Source of the DNA: UBA8752 sp036159995
Lineage (GTDB): Bacteria; Bacteroidota; Bacteroidia; Flavobacteriales_D; Sanyastnellaceae
Length of the DNA stretch: 33,726 nt
Direction of reading: 5' to 3'
NCBI GenBank assembly: GCA_036159995.1
Contig: JAYYEI010000073.1
Coordinates: 1-33,726, forward strand
The notes beneath the pieces were generated by a model. It was given only the letters and a program-made list of their open reading frames with translations, was not told where the DNA came from and did no database searches. Below, piece by piece: positions 16,651-24,425 of this stretch. The number at the start of each line of letters is the position of its first letter. Positions within the stretch are counted from its first letter, which is position 1. The position numbers and the translations under genes are program-made.

Positions 16651-17238
16651 ATGTTCAAGATCCAATCGGTTCTCCTCGCCCTCCTCTGCGGATTCACGAT
16701 TCAATCTGCAGCTCAGGACGGCCCCATCGTCCGGACCAACCTCACCGACCTCGTCGTCGGTCGATACTCTCTCGGTGCTGAATTCATGCTCCAACCCAAT
16801 ATCTCGGTTGGATTGGATGTCGACTACATCGCCAGGAATGTGTTCGTGGGGTCGGATCACCCGTGGTACCCCGGTGGCGATACGAAGAAGCGGGGTGTCA
16901 TTCTCGAACCGCAGGTGCGGTGGTATCCCGGCGCCGAGGCCGGTCGCGGCACATACACCGCCCTGTCTGGATTCTTCGGGTATGCCCGGTACCACCGGTT
17001 GGATGAGGCCTCTTGGGGTGTGAGGGCTCCGGAGTGGATGGTCGGCGGAGCGTCACTGCACGTGGGTCATCAGTTGACCCTTGGCCGGCTCCTGCTCGAC
17101 GGATACCTCGGCGGAACGTGGACGTCGGAGGACGACATGGGCATCTTCTACGAGGATCTTCCGTTGTTCCCTCAGGCGTCCGGACTTCGTGTTTCCGGTG
17201 GTCTTCGTTTGGGCATCAGGACAGGCGACCGGCCATGA
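16651..17238 (+). CDS. Hypothetical outer-membrane beta-barrel-like protein
   Basis: 195 residues with signal peptide 'VLLALLCGFTIQSAAQ'. After cleavage the sequence 'IVRTNLTDLVVGRYSLGAEF' resembles the first strands of DUF3575-type small outer-membrane proteins, and the rest alternates amphipathic strands with aromatic residues and Gly turns ('GRLLLDGYLGGTWTSED', 'SGLRVSGGLRLGIRTG'), ending near a terminal beta strand. An eight- to ten-stranded barrel is a reasonable guess. No enzymatic motif is seen. It is transcribed alone, divergent from the VPS10-like gene, and its last 23 bases overlap the end of the convergent flavoprotein gene. Confidence 0.6.
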   Translation: MFKIQSVLLALLCGFTIQSAAQDGPIVRTNLTDLVVGRYSLGAEFMLQPNISVGLDVDYIARNVFVGSDHPWYPGGDTKKRGVILEPQVRWYPGAEAGRGTYTALSGFFGYARYHRLDEASWGVRAPEWMVGGASLHVGHQLTLGRLLLDGYLGGTWTSEDDMGIFYEDLPLFPQASGLRVSGGLRLGIRTGDRP

Positions 17239-18424
17239 AGCCAGTGGTCCAGGCGGCCTGAAAATTGAAGCCGCCGGTGATGCCGTCCACATCGAGGACC
17301 TCGCCGGCGAAGTGCAGGCCGGGCACGACCCGGCTCTCCATCGTGTGGAAGTCGACCTCGCCGAGGGTCACACCTCCGCAGGTCACGAACTCCTCCTTGA
17401 AGGTGGTCTTACCGGCGATCGTGTAGGTGTCGTTGAGCAGGCCGTTGATCAGCCGGTTGCGCGGCTTCTTGCCGAGCTCTGCCCACGGTGAATCCGGGTC
17501 GATGCTGGCCTTTTCCAACGCGTGGATCCAGAAATTCTTGGGCAGGTCAAAGGGGCAGGCGTTGGCCATTTTCTTCTTCAGCATGCCCGGCAGGGCTTCT
17601 TCCAATTTGGCGGTGACGTCGGCCTCGTTGGTCACGCCGATCCAGTTGACCTGGATGGTGAATTCGTAATCGCGCTCGGCGAGTTCGCGGGCGCCCCACG
17701 CGGAGAGCTTGAGAACGGCCGGCCCGCTCATGCCCCAGTGGGTGATGAGCACCGGGCCCTGGTGGGACAGCTTGGTGCCCTGGATGCGGACGATGGCGTC
17801 TTGGACGACGAGGCCCATGCGCTCGGTGATGGTTTCGCCCGGCATGTTGAAGGTGAAGAGCGACGGCACCGGTGCGCTGATGGTGTGGCCAAGGGCAACC
17901 AGCCAGTCGAAGCCGGTGGCCTTGGGGCTGCCGCCGGTGGCGACGATGACCCGGTCGAACTGCTCGCCGTGGAGGTCGAAGCCGCCACCGTCCTGCGGTT
18001 GGATGGACTGAATGGGGGCCTTCATCCGGATGTCGATGCCGGCCGAGCGGGCCTCGCCGAGGAGGCAATCGATGACGGCCTGGGAGGTGTTGGCGACGGG
18101 GAACATGCGGCCGTCGTCCTCGGTCTTGAGCGGGACGCCGCGTTGTGTGAACCAAGCAATCGTGTCTTGGGCGCTGAAGTTGCTGAATGCCTTCTTCAAT
18201 TGACGTCCTCCGCGGGGGTAATGCTTGGCGAAGGCGCTGGGCGAGAAGCACGCGTGGGTGACATTGCAACGGCCACCGCCGGAGACCTTGACCTTGGACA
18301 GGAGTTTGCCGGTCTTCTCAAAGAGCACGACGCGGGATTCGGGGTGGTGATGGGCAGCCGAAAGGGCAGCAAAGAAGCCGGCCGCTCCGCCTCCGATCAC
18401 CGCTACACTGTGCACGCCGTCCAT
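17216..18424 (-). CDS. BaiN/HI0933-family FAD-dependent oxidoreductase
   Basis: 402 residues, full length for the HI0933/YhiN/BaiN family. The N-terminus has the dinucleotide-binding 'VAVIGGGAAGFFAAL' (about 7-21), then 'FEKTGKLLSKVKVSGGGRCN' with the family's GGGRCN motif. The C-terminus carries 'HFAGEVLDVDGITGGFNFQ', which closes over the FAD. Characterised relatives include BaiN, proposed in bile-acid dehydroxylation, but most members have no assigned substrate, and nothing here links this copy to bile acids. Predicted cytoplasmic. Upstream, a TACCTTTC box lies 4 bases before the ATG. Its 3' end overlaps the convergent outer-membrane-like gene by 23 bases. Confidence 0.88.
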   Translation of the reverse strand: MDGVHSVAVIGGGAAGFFAALSAAHHHPESRVVLFEKTGKLLSKVKVSGGGRCNVTHACFSPSAFAKHYPRGGRQLKKAFSNFSAQDTIAWFTQRGVPLKTEDDGRMFPVANTSQAVIDCLLGEARSAGIDIRMKAPIQSIQPQDGGGFDLHGEQFDRVIVATGGSPKATGFDWLVALGHTISAPVPSLFTFNMPGETITERMGLVVQDAIVRIQGTKLSHQGPVLITHWGMSGPAVLKLSAWGARELAERDYEFTIQVNWIGVTNEADVTAKLEEALPGMLKKKMANACPFDLPKNFWIHALEKASIDPDSPWAELGKKPRNRLINGLLNDTYTIAGKTTFKEEFVTCGGVTLGEVDFHTMESRVVPGLHFAGEVLDVDGITGGFNFQAAWTTGFMAGRLS

Positions 18425-18428
18425 GCCG

Positions 18429-18436
18429 GAAAGGTA
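18429..18436 (-). promoter_or_regulatory. -7-like box abutting the BaiN-family gene
   Basis: On the minus strand TACCTTTC (one mismatch to TAnnTTTG), then CGGC, then ATG at 18424. Confidence 0.4.
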
Positions 18437-18464
18437 GGTGCAGGCCTTGTTTGGGTCAGGACGG

Positions 18465-19679
18465 TCAGCGCCGCATCGGTTGCGCTTTCCAGTAGGTGGC
18501 CGAGCGCCAGAGCCACTCGAAGGGACCGAAGTGGAAGCGCTCCATCCACCAGGAGGACCACGCGATTTGCAGCCCCCAGATGGGCAGGATGAGGAGCCAC
18601 AATTCGGCCCGGCCCATCGTGTGGTACCATCCCAGGCCGTGCCCGTACATGATGGTTGTGGCGAGGATGGTCTGGGTGAGGTAGTTGGTCATCGCCATGC
18701 GGCCGACCGGGGCGAGGCGCCGCTCGAGCCAGGCTCCGAGCTGTCCTTCGCAGAGCCACAGGATGCCGCCGATGTAGCCGAGCACGAGGGGGACCATCCC
18801 CAAGGTGCGCAGGACGCTGCCTGTGAAGAAGCTGTATTCCATGCTCCACGCGACGGCCTCATTCTGCCAGACCCCGAAGCCGCTGATGAGTGTGCCGAGC
18901 CCGAGGCCGATCAGGGCGAGGCGACCGTTCCACTGGCGGTCCCGCCCGCCAGTGAGCACGCCGGCCTTGTAGAGGGCCATGCCCAGCAGCATCATGCCTG
19001 TGGCCCGGGGGGCGACGAACGGGAGGAGGGCCGTCTGGATGGCGAGGGCACCGGGGATGCGCTGGGCCATCTGGTCGAGCCAGGACCCTCGGTAGGCGTC
19101 GACTTCCTGAGCCACGCTGGCGGCATCCGGAGACCAGAACGCGCGGAGGCCATCCAGTTCCTCCGGGGTCCAGTAGGGCATGGACCATCCGAAGAAGAGG
19201 TTGGCGAGCATCAGTCCCCCGAGGAAAACACCCGCCGCGAGGAGCAGGCCGCGAACGGACCAGCCGCGGAAGAAGAAAAGCCAGACGGAACAGATGGCGT
19301 AGGTCACGAGGATGTCGCCGTTCCACAGGAGGTAGGCATGGGCCAGGCCGAACAGAAGCAGCCAGCCGTTTCGGCGGTAATGCCAGGCGGCTTCGGATTT
19401 TCCCTTGCTCCGGATGCGGTCGGTGAAGAGCACGACACCCGCCCCGAACAGGACGGAGAAGAGGCCCATGAATTTTTCGTTGGCGAAGACCTCGGAGAAC
19501 AAGAAGGCGACACGGTCCAGCCCCTCGAGCGGCCCAAGGGCGACCGGGTTGAAGTAGAGAGCCCCCGGCAGACCGAAGGAAATCATGTTCATCACGAGGA
19601 TGCCCAGGAGAGCGACTCCTCGGAGGACATCGAGTTGATGGATGCGGTCTGCTCCGGCAATCGGCGTCTGCGCGCTCAT
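18465..19679 (-). CDS. DUF418 (YeiB-family) integral membrane protein
   Basis: 404 residues with many hydrophobic segments. The N-terminus 'RIHQLDVLRGVALLGILVMN' is the characteristic YeiB/DUF418 opening. The C-terminal DUF418 domain is visible as 'GRMAMTNYLTQTILATTIMY', then 'WLLILPIWGLQIAWSSWW' and 'FHFGPFEWLWRSATYW'. The family is proposed to act in membrane transport or as acyltransferase-like proteins, but its biochemistry is unknown. The ATG at 19679 overlaps the stop of GH16 in an ATGA arrangement, so translation should be coupled to the glucanase gene. That makes a role in glucan use or glycan modification worth considering. The open frame continues upstream to 19751, inside GH16, but without family sequence. 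Confidence 0.87.
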   Translation of the reverse strand: MSAQTPIAGADRIHQLDVLRGVALLGILVMNMISFGLPGALYFNPVALGPLEGLDRVAFLFSEVFANEKFMGLFSVLFGAGVVLFTDRIRSKGKSEAAWHYRRNGWLLLFGLAHAYLLWNGDILVTYAICSVWLFFFRGWSVRGLLLAAGVFLGGLMLANLFFGWSMPYWTPEELDGLRAFWSPDAASVAQEVDAYRGSWLDQMAQRIPGALAIQTALLPFVAPRATGMMLLGMALYKAGVLTGGRDRQWNGRLALIGLGLGTLISGFGVWQNEAVAWSMEYSFFTGSVLRTLGMVPLVLGYIGGILWLCEGQLGAWLERRLAPVGRMAMTNYLTQTILATTIMYGHGLGWYHTMGRAELWLLILPIWGLQIAWSSWWMERFHFGPFEWLWRSATYWKAQPMRR

Positions 19680-20851
19680 TGGAAGACGCGGACGTAGTCG
19701 ACGGCCATGAACTGCGGGAATTCGGTGGTGGCGTCGGGATAGCCCGGCCACTGGCCGCCCACGGCGATGTTCATGATGAAGAAGAAGGGGTTATCGAATG
19801 GGTAGGGCTGGCTGCCCGTCACAGCGTTGTCGATGGTATAGAACGGCTGGTCGTCGAGGAGCCAGGTGATGCCGTTTTCGTCCCAATCGATCGAGAAGAC
19901 ATGGAATTCGTCCGAGAAGGTCTCGGTCCATGGAATGCTGGTCCCGCTCCCAGTGTAGTTGTGCTGGGTCCAATCCGTTCCGTAATGGATGGTGCCGTGG
20001 ACGGTGTTCGGTGAGCTGCCGATGAGCTCCATGATGTCGATCTCACCGCAGGCCGGCCAGCCCACGGTGGGGTAGTTGGCGCCGAGCATCCAGATGGCCG
20101 GCCAGATGCCCTGGCCCTTGGGCAGGATGGCGCGGACGTCGATGCGGCCATATTGGAATTCCTGCAGTCCGATGGACTTCATGCGGGCCGAGGTGAAGTG
20201 GATGCCGTTTTCCCGCGCCACAATGAACAGGTTGCCGTCGTTCACGTAGCTGTTCTCGCTGTTGCTGGTGTAGTTCTGCAGTTCCTGGTTGCCCCAGCCG
20301 CTGGCGCCGAGGTCGTAGGTCCAATGGGAGAGGTCGATGGATTCCCCGTCGAATTCATCGGACCACACCAAGGTCTTGCCGGGGTAGCTCGAGGCGGACA
20401 GATGGCCCTCGTTGCTCACTGGGAACAGGCTGTCGTCGTTGCGGATGGTGCCAATGGCCTCCTGGATTCCGCCGGCGAGGATGGCGTTGGTGGATCCGGT
20501 CAACACCACGCGGAACTGTTCGTCCTCCTCCAGGTAGTCGTCGACGACGATGTCCACGAAAATCGACGCCGATGCGGTCCCTGCGGGGATGATGAGCGAG
20601 TCCTCGACGGGAACGTAGTCTTCTCCCTCGATGGCCGTCAGGTCCCGGGTCTCATAGCGCACGGTGATGTCCCGCGTGGTGCTTTGGTTGAGCACCAGGG
20701 GAAACTCGAAGGTGCTGTTGGCCTCGGTTTCATCGGCACTGATGTTGATGGGAAACCGGATCTCGGGAACGAAGGGTGCCGTGTCTTCCGGCCGGCATTG
20801 GATGAACACGGCGAGGACACCGAGCAGAAGGAGAGCAGGCTGGATTTTCAT
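19676..20851 (-). CDS. GH16-family beta-glucanase (laminarinase-type) lipoprotein with N-terminal Calx-beta domain
   Basis: 391 residues starting at ATG 20851, the first Met before a lipoprotein signal peptide with Cys19 ('LAVFIQC'). The frame extends upstream to 20956 without signal-like sequence. Residues about 30-140 form a Calx-beta domain ('GEDYVPVEDSLIIPAGTAS' to 'GTIRNDD'). The GH16 domain spans about 157-391: 'LVWSDEFDGESIDLSHWTYD', then the catalytic signature E-I-D-I-M-E with Glu270 (nucleophile), Asp272 and Glu275 (acid/base), and 'HVFSIDWDENGITWLLDD'. GH16 enzymes of this kind hydrolyse beta-1,3 or mixed-linkage glucans by retention. Predicted surface or periplasmic lipoprotein. 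It diverges from the GH5 gene and is coupled to the DUF418 gene downstream. A perfect TACCTTTG box lies 18 bases upstream. Confidence 0.92.
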   Translation of the reverse strand: MKIQPALLLLGVLAVFIQCRPEDTAPFVPEIRFPINISADETEANSTFEFPLVLNQSTTRDITVRYETRDLTAIEGEDYVPVEDSLIIPAGTASASIFVDIVVDDYLEEDEQFRVVLTGSTNAILAGGIQEAIGTIRNDDSLFPVSNEGHLSASSYPGKTLVWSDEFDGESIDLSHWTYDLGASGWGNQELQNYTSNSENSYVNDGNLFIVARENGIHFTSARMKSIGLQEFQYGRIDVRAILPKGQGIWPAIWMLGANYPTVGWPACGEIDIMELIGSSPNTVHGTIHYGTDWTQHNYTGSGTSIPWTETFSDEFHVFSIDWDENGITWLLDDQPFYTIDNAVTGSQPYPFDNPFFFIMNIAVGGQWPGYPDATTEFPQFMAVDYVRVFQ

Positions 20852-20869
20852 GGCGAGGCAGGCGTGTTT

Positions 20870-20877
20870 CAAAGGTA
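20870..20877 (-). promoter_or_regulatory. Consensus -7 box for the GH16-DUF418 operon
   Basis: On the minus strand TACCTTTG, an exact match to TAnnTTTG, 18 bases before ATG 20851. The preceding bases AAGTGTAC share AGTGTAC with the SusC upstream region. The 158-base divergent region 20852-21009 holds this box and the GH5 box, and nothing else I can name. Confidence 0.55.
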
Positions 20878-20996
20878 CACTTCCCGACAGGCGTTGGTGA
20901 CAGCCAATGGGCAGGTCCATTCCCTTGTCCGGGGTTTCTGAACTGCAGGGAATCACCCAACCGGACCAAGTTCAACAGAACCGGGGAGGGGGTGCG

Positions 20997-21003
20997 TATT
21001 TTG
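20997..21003 (+). promoter_or_regulatory. -7-like box abutting the GH5 gene
   Basis: TATTTTG (TAnnTTTG with one spacer base fewer), then CACACC, then ATG at 21010. It favours 21010 over the upstream in-frame ATG-less start at 20992. Confidence 0.4.
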
Positions 21004-21009
21004 CACACC

Positions 21010-24000
21010 ATGACCAAGTCTGTTCAAGGCGTTTTTCGTCTCTCACTCGTCCTTCTTCTTTGGAGCAGCCAGTTGATTCCGGCGAAGGCTCACCTTGTGA
21101 CCTTCCGCGTCCACATGCCGGACCCGGCCATGGAGGCTGTGGTGGAGGTCAATGGAGAGGTCCACCCCATGGACAATGGACGATGGGGCTCCAAAGTCGC
21201 CACGGTGTGGGTCGAGGAGGCCACGGCCAATTTCCGGTATGGCACCCCGGCTGGGCCGCTCGGAACGGCTTGGGAAAGTGCCACCAGCGAGTGCTTTGAC
21301 AATGGCCTTCGCACCATCGAGGTCGATGACAACATGGCCTTGGGCGCGGTCTGCTTCGATGCTTGCGCCCGGTGTGCTGGGTGCGCTGACCCCTTGTCTC
21401 CGAACTACGACCCTCTGGCCGACCCCGCATCGCCCTCGGTTTTGTGTGCGGAGGCATCCGGTGCAGGCTGCACGTATCCTGAAGCGGTGAACTTCAGTCC
21501 CGGCGCGCGGTGGGAAGATGGAAGCTGTGCCTTTGACTTGGTCGAGGTGAGCTGCCCGGACCACGATGGGGATGGCCTCGTCGGGGTGGGCGACATGCTC
21601 CTGCAGTTGGCCGCCTTTGGTCAGGCGTGCCCACCACCACCGCCTTTCGCCAATGGTCCGCGCCTGTCCACGAGCGGCGGGAGCATTGTCAACGAGAGTG
21701 GGGAGAACGTGTTGCTGCGCGGCATGGGCCTCGGTGGATGGATGGTCCAGGAGGGCTACATGCTTCAGACGGCCGGCTTTGCCAACCCCCAGCACGAGAT
21801 CCGCGCCATCATCGAGCAGCTCATCGGTGAGGAGGCGACACAGGACTTCTACGATGCCTGGTTGCAGAACCACTGCACCAAGGCCGACATCGATGCGATG
21901 AAGGCGTGGGGCTTCAACTCCGTTCGTCTGCCGATGCACTACAACCTGTTTACTCTGCCCATCGAGGAGGAGCCCGTGCCGGGCGAGAACACGTGGCTGG
22001 AGATCGGATTCGAGCTGACCGACAGCGTGGTGTCCTGGTGCAAGCAGAACGAGATGTACGTGATCCTCGACCTGCACGCTGCGCCGGGCGGTCAGGGCTA
22101 CGATGCGGCCATTTCTGATTACGACCCCTCCAAGCCCTCGCTCTGGGAGAGCGTCGAGAACCGCAACAAGATGGCCTCGCTGTGGAAGCGACTGGCCGAG
22201 ATCTATGTCGACGAGGACTGGGTGGCCGGCTATGACCTGCTCAACGAGCCCAACTGGGATCTGCCCAACGGGACCGCCCTCCGGAACCTCTACGAACAGT
22301 GCACCGACAGCATCCGTTCGGTCGACCCAGACCACATCATCTTCATCGAGGGCAACTGGTGGGCCAACGATTTCACGGGTTTGACTCCGCCGTGGGATGA
22401 TCAATTGGTCTATTCTCCCCACAAGTACTGGAGCCACAACGACGTCGGTTCCATGAACTTCGCCACGGGCATCCGCGACGCGTACGACGTGCCCCTGTAC
22501 CTCGGCGAGAGTGGAGAGAACTCCAACGTCTGGTTCCGCGATGCCATCCACCTGCTCGAGGACCTCAACATCGGGTGGGCCTGGTGGCCGCTGAAGAAGG
22601 TGGCCAGCATCTCCGGATGCCTCGCCATTGAGAAGACCGACGGGTACCAGGACCTGCTTAATTATTGGAGTGGCAATGCCGCTGCGCCCTCCGCGGAAGA
22701 GGCCACGGCCATCCTGATGGATCTGACGGAGAAGCTCAAATTCGAGAACTGCCGGTTCCAGCCGGATGTGGCCGACGCCATGTTCCGTCAGGTGCAGACC
22801 GACGAGACCATTCCCTACGGTGGGGAGATGCGCACGGTGCCGGGGGTCGTCCACGCCACGGACTTCGACATGGGCGTCGTCGGATCCGCTTACGGGGACG
22901 TGCAGGTGGCCAATTACCACGTGTCCACCGGCAACTACACCGAGTGGAATTCCGGGTGGCAGTATCGCAACGACGGGGTGGACATCACCTTCTCCAACGA
23001 CCCCGTCCACGACAACGGTTACAAGGTCAGCTGGCTGGCCACCGACGAGTGGATGAAGTACACCGTGGACGTGACTTCCGGAGGACTCTACGACATTCAG
23101 ATGCGGGTGTCCGTGGGGGAGACGCCGGGTTTGGTTCACTTCGAAGTGGAGGGTCAGGACGTCAGTTCCTACGTCGAGTTCGTCCCGTTCGGCGTGGCCG
23201 GCGGCTGGCAGACAGTGACCATTGAGGACGTGTTCCTTGAGGAAGGGCCGGCCGGTGTCGTCTTCTACGCGGACCAGGGGGGATTCGAAATCAGCCACTT
23301 GAATTTCGTGGCGACGGGAACGCCCGCCTCGGCGGTGGGCATGGCCTTCGTCAATGCGAAGACGGAGGATGCCAACCACATCCGATTGACCTTGAACAAG
23401 CCCATCCAGCTCCCCTTCGTGGAGGGGCCGGAGGTGTTCACGCTTCAGGACGATGGCGAGGTGCTGACCTTGGTGTCCGCGTCCACGGACCCCCAGAATG
23501 ACCGGGTGCTCCTGTTCGAAGTTGAAGAGAATATGGACGCGACCATGAACCTCACGCTGTCCTACTCGGGCAACCAGATCGAGGCACCCGACGGAGGCGC
23601 TCTGGCGACCTTCACCATGGAGGACGTCTACAACGACCTGGACTTCCGCTACGCCATTCCCGGGTGGATTGAGGCCGAGGGCTTCAGCAACCAGTCCGGG
23701 GTCGAAGTCGAGTCCACATCCGACAATGGGGGAGGCCAGAACCTGGGCTTCCTCGATCCAGGCGACTACATGGAGTACGAGGTCAACGTCCAGTATTCGG
23801 GTGACTACACGGTGAACTTTCGGACCGCGTCCGAGCAGGACGGAGCGGTGGCCCTCGAGCTGGTCGACCTCAACGGTCAGGTGACCGGGCTGGGCACGGT
23901 GTCCTTTGCCGCCACGGGCGGCTGGCAGACGTGGGCGACCACGAGCCGGGAGCTGGTCATCGACGAGGGCCTGTATACGCTGCGCGTCGTGGTGACGGAG

Positions 24001-24330
24001 GCGCCCTTCAACTTCAACTGGATGGAGTTCCAATACGACGAGGAGATCGTCGATGCTGGCCCGACCTCGTATCAGTCCGTTATGGCGTTTCCGAATCCCG
24101 TTCAGACCGGTGAGGTCAACATCGCCTTTTCGGTGTTCTTCCCGCAGAATCTGACACTGTCAATCTACGATGCCACTGGCCGTCCGGTCTTCGGCAAGAC
24201 CTACTACGATACGGCGTCCATTGCGGAACGGCTGACGCTCGACGGCCTCGCTGCCGGGGTCTACGAGGTGTTCGTCACGCGTGAAGACGGTACGGTGAAT
24301 TCGGGCCGATTCCTGAAGCCCATCCGTTGA
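21010..24330 (+). CDS. Multidomain secreted GH5 glucanase with two CBM6-like domains and T9SS tail
   Basis: About 1106 residues with a signal peptide ('LSLVLLLWSSQLIPAKA'). Domain order: N-terminal beta region to about 115; Cys-rich modules ('GCADPLSPNYDPLADP', 'GCTYPEAVNFSPGARW') to about 180; a dockerin-like calcium segment 'DHDGDGLVGVGDMLLQLAAF' near 185-205; a GH5 catalytic domain about 225-575 with acid/base Glu413 in 'LLNEPNW' and nucleophile Glu500 in 'LGESGE', plus 'NSVRLPMHYN' and 'VILDLHAAPGG'. Next come a CBM6-like domain about 610-770, a beta-rich linker about 775-880, a second CBM6-like domain about 885-1010 ('GWIEAEGF', 'LDPGDYMEYEV'), and a T9SS type A sorting domain (about 1020-1106). 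GH5 of this type cleaves beta-glucans; CBM6 modules often bind beta-1,3-glucan. Beta-1,3-glucan as substrate is inferred from neighbours. Divergent from GH16. Confidence 0.9.
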   Translation: MTKSVQGVFRLSLVLLLWSSQLIPAKAHLVTFRVHMPDPAMEAVVEVNGEVHPMDNGRWGSKVATVWVEEATANFRYGTPAGPLGTAWESATSECFDNGLRTIEVDDNMALGAVCFDACARCAGCADPLSPNYDPLADPASPSVLCAEASGAGCTYPEAVNFSPGARWEDGSCAFDLVEVSCPDHDGDGLVGVGDMLLQLAAFGQACPPPPPFANGPRLSTSGGSIVNESGENVLLRGMGLGGWMVQEGYMLQTAGFANPQHEIRAIIEQLIGEEATQDFYDAWLQNHCTKADIDAMKAWGFNSVRLPMHYNLFTLPIEEEPVPGENTWLEIGFELTDSVVSWCKQNEMYVILDLHAAPGGQGYDAAISDYDPSKPSLWESVENRNKMASLWKRLAEIYVDEDWVAGYDLLNEPNWDLPNGTALRNLYEQCTDSIRSVDPDHIIFIEGNWWANDFTGLTPPWDDQLVYSPHKYWSHNDVGSMNFATGIRDAYDVPLYLGESGENSNVWFRDAIHLLEDLNIGWAWWPLKKVASISGCLAIEKTDGYQDLLNYWSGNAAAPSAEEATAILMDLTEKLKFENCRFQPDVADAMFRQVQTDETIPYGGEMRTVPGVVHATDFDMGVVGSAYGDVQVANYHVSTGNYTEWNSGWQYRNDGVDITFSNDPVHDNGYKVSWLATDEWMKYTVDVTSGGLYDIQMRVSVGETPGLVHFEVEGQDVSSYVEFVPFGVAGGWQTVTIEDVFLEEGPAGVVFYADQGGFEISHLNFVATGTPASAVGMAFVNAKTEDANHIRLTLNKPIQLPFVEGPEVFTLQDDGEVLTLVSASTDPQNDRVLLFEVEENMDATMNLTLSYSGNQIEAPDGGALATFTMEDVYNDLDFRYAIPGWIEAEGFSNQSGVEVESTSDNGGGQNLGFLDPGDYMEYEVNVQYSGDYTVNFRTASEQDGAVALELVDLNGQVTGLGTVSFAATGGWQTWATTSRELVIDEGLYTLRVVVTEAPFNFNWMEFQYDEEIVDAGPTSYQSVMAFPNPVQTGEVNIAFSVFFPQNLTLSIYDATGRPVFGKTYYDTASIAERLTLDGLAAGVYEVFVTREDGTVNSGRFLKPIR

Positions 24331-24366
24331 TTCAAATTCGGCTGGTTTCGGGCGGGGCCTGAATGG

Positions 24367-24403
24367 AAAAGGGGAACCGGCGCGATGCCGATTCCCCTTT
24401 TTT
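24367..24403. terminator. Bidirectional intrinsic terminator between GH5 and the SusCD operon
   Basis: Stem AAAAGGGGAAcCGGC / GCCGaTTCCCCTTTT with a 5-base loop GCGAT and a single mismatch, flanked by an A-run on one side and six Ts on the other. It sits in the 95-base gap between convergent genes and should stop transcription from both. Confidence 0.9.
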
Positions 24404-24425
24404 GGTTTCAGTGAGAAGGGTGGGC

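Noticed and set aside
20852..21009. Short inverted repeats such as TTGG-n6-CCAA and AATGG-n6-CCATT in the GH16/GH5 divergent region
   Set aside because: Arms of 4-5 bases are expected by chance and do not match the SusC palindromes.
21043..24033. Very long open frame (about 996 codons) antisense to the GH5 gene
   Set aside because: It mirrors the GC-rich codon usage of the GH5 gene; no signal, domain or promoter, and its product is low-complexity. The sense strand has full GH5/CBM6/T9SS homology.
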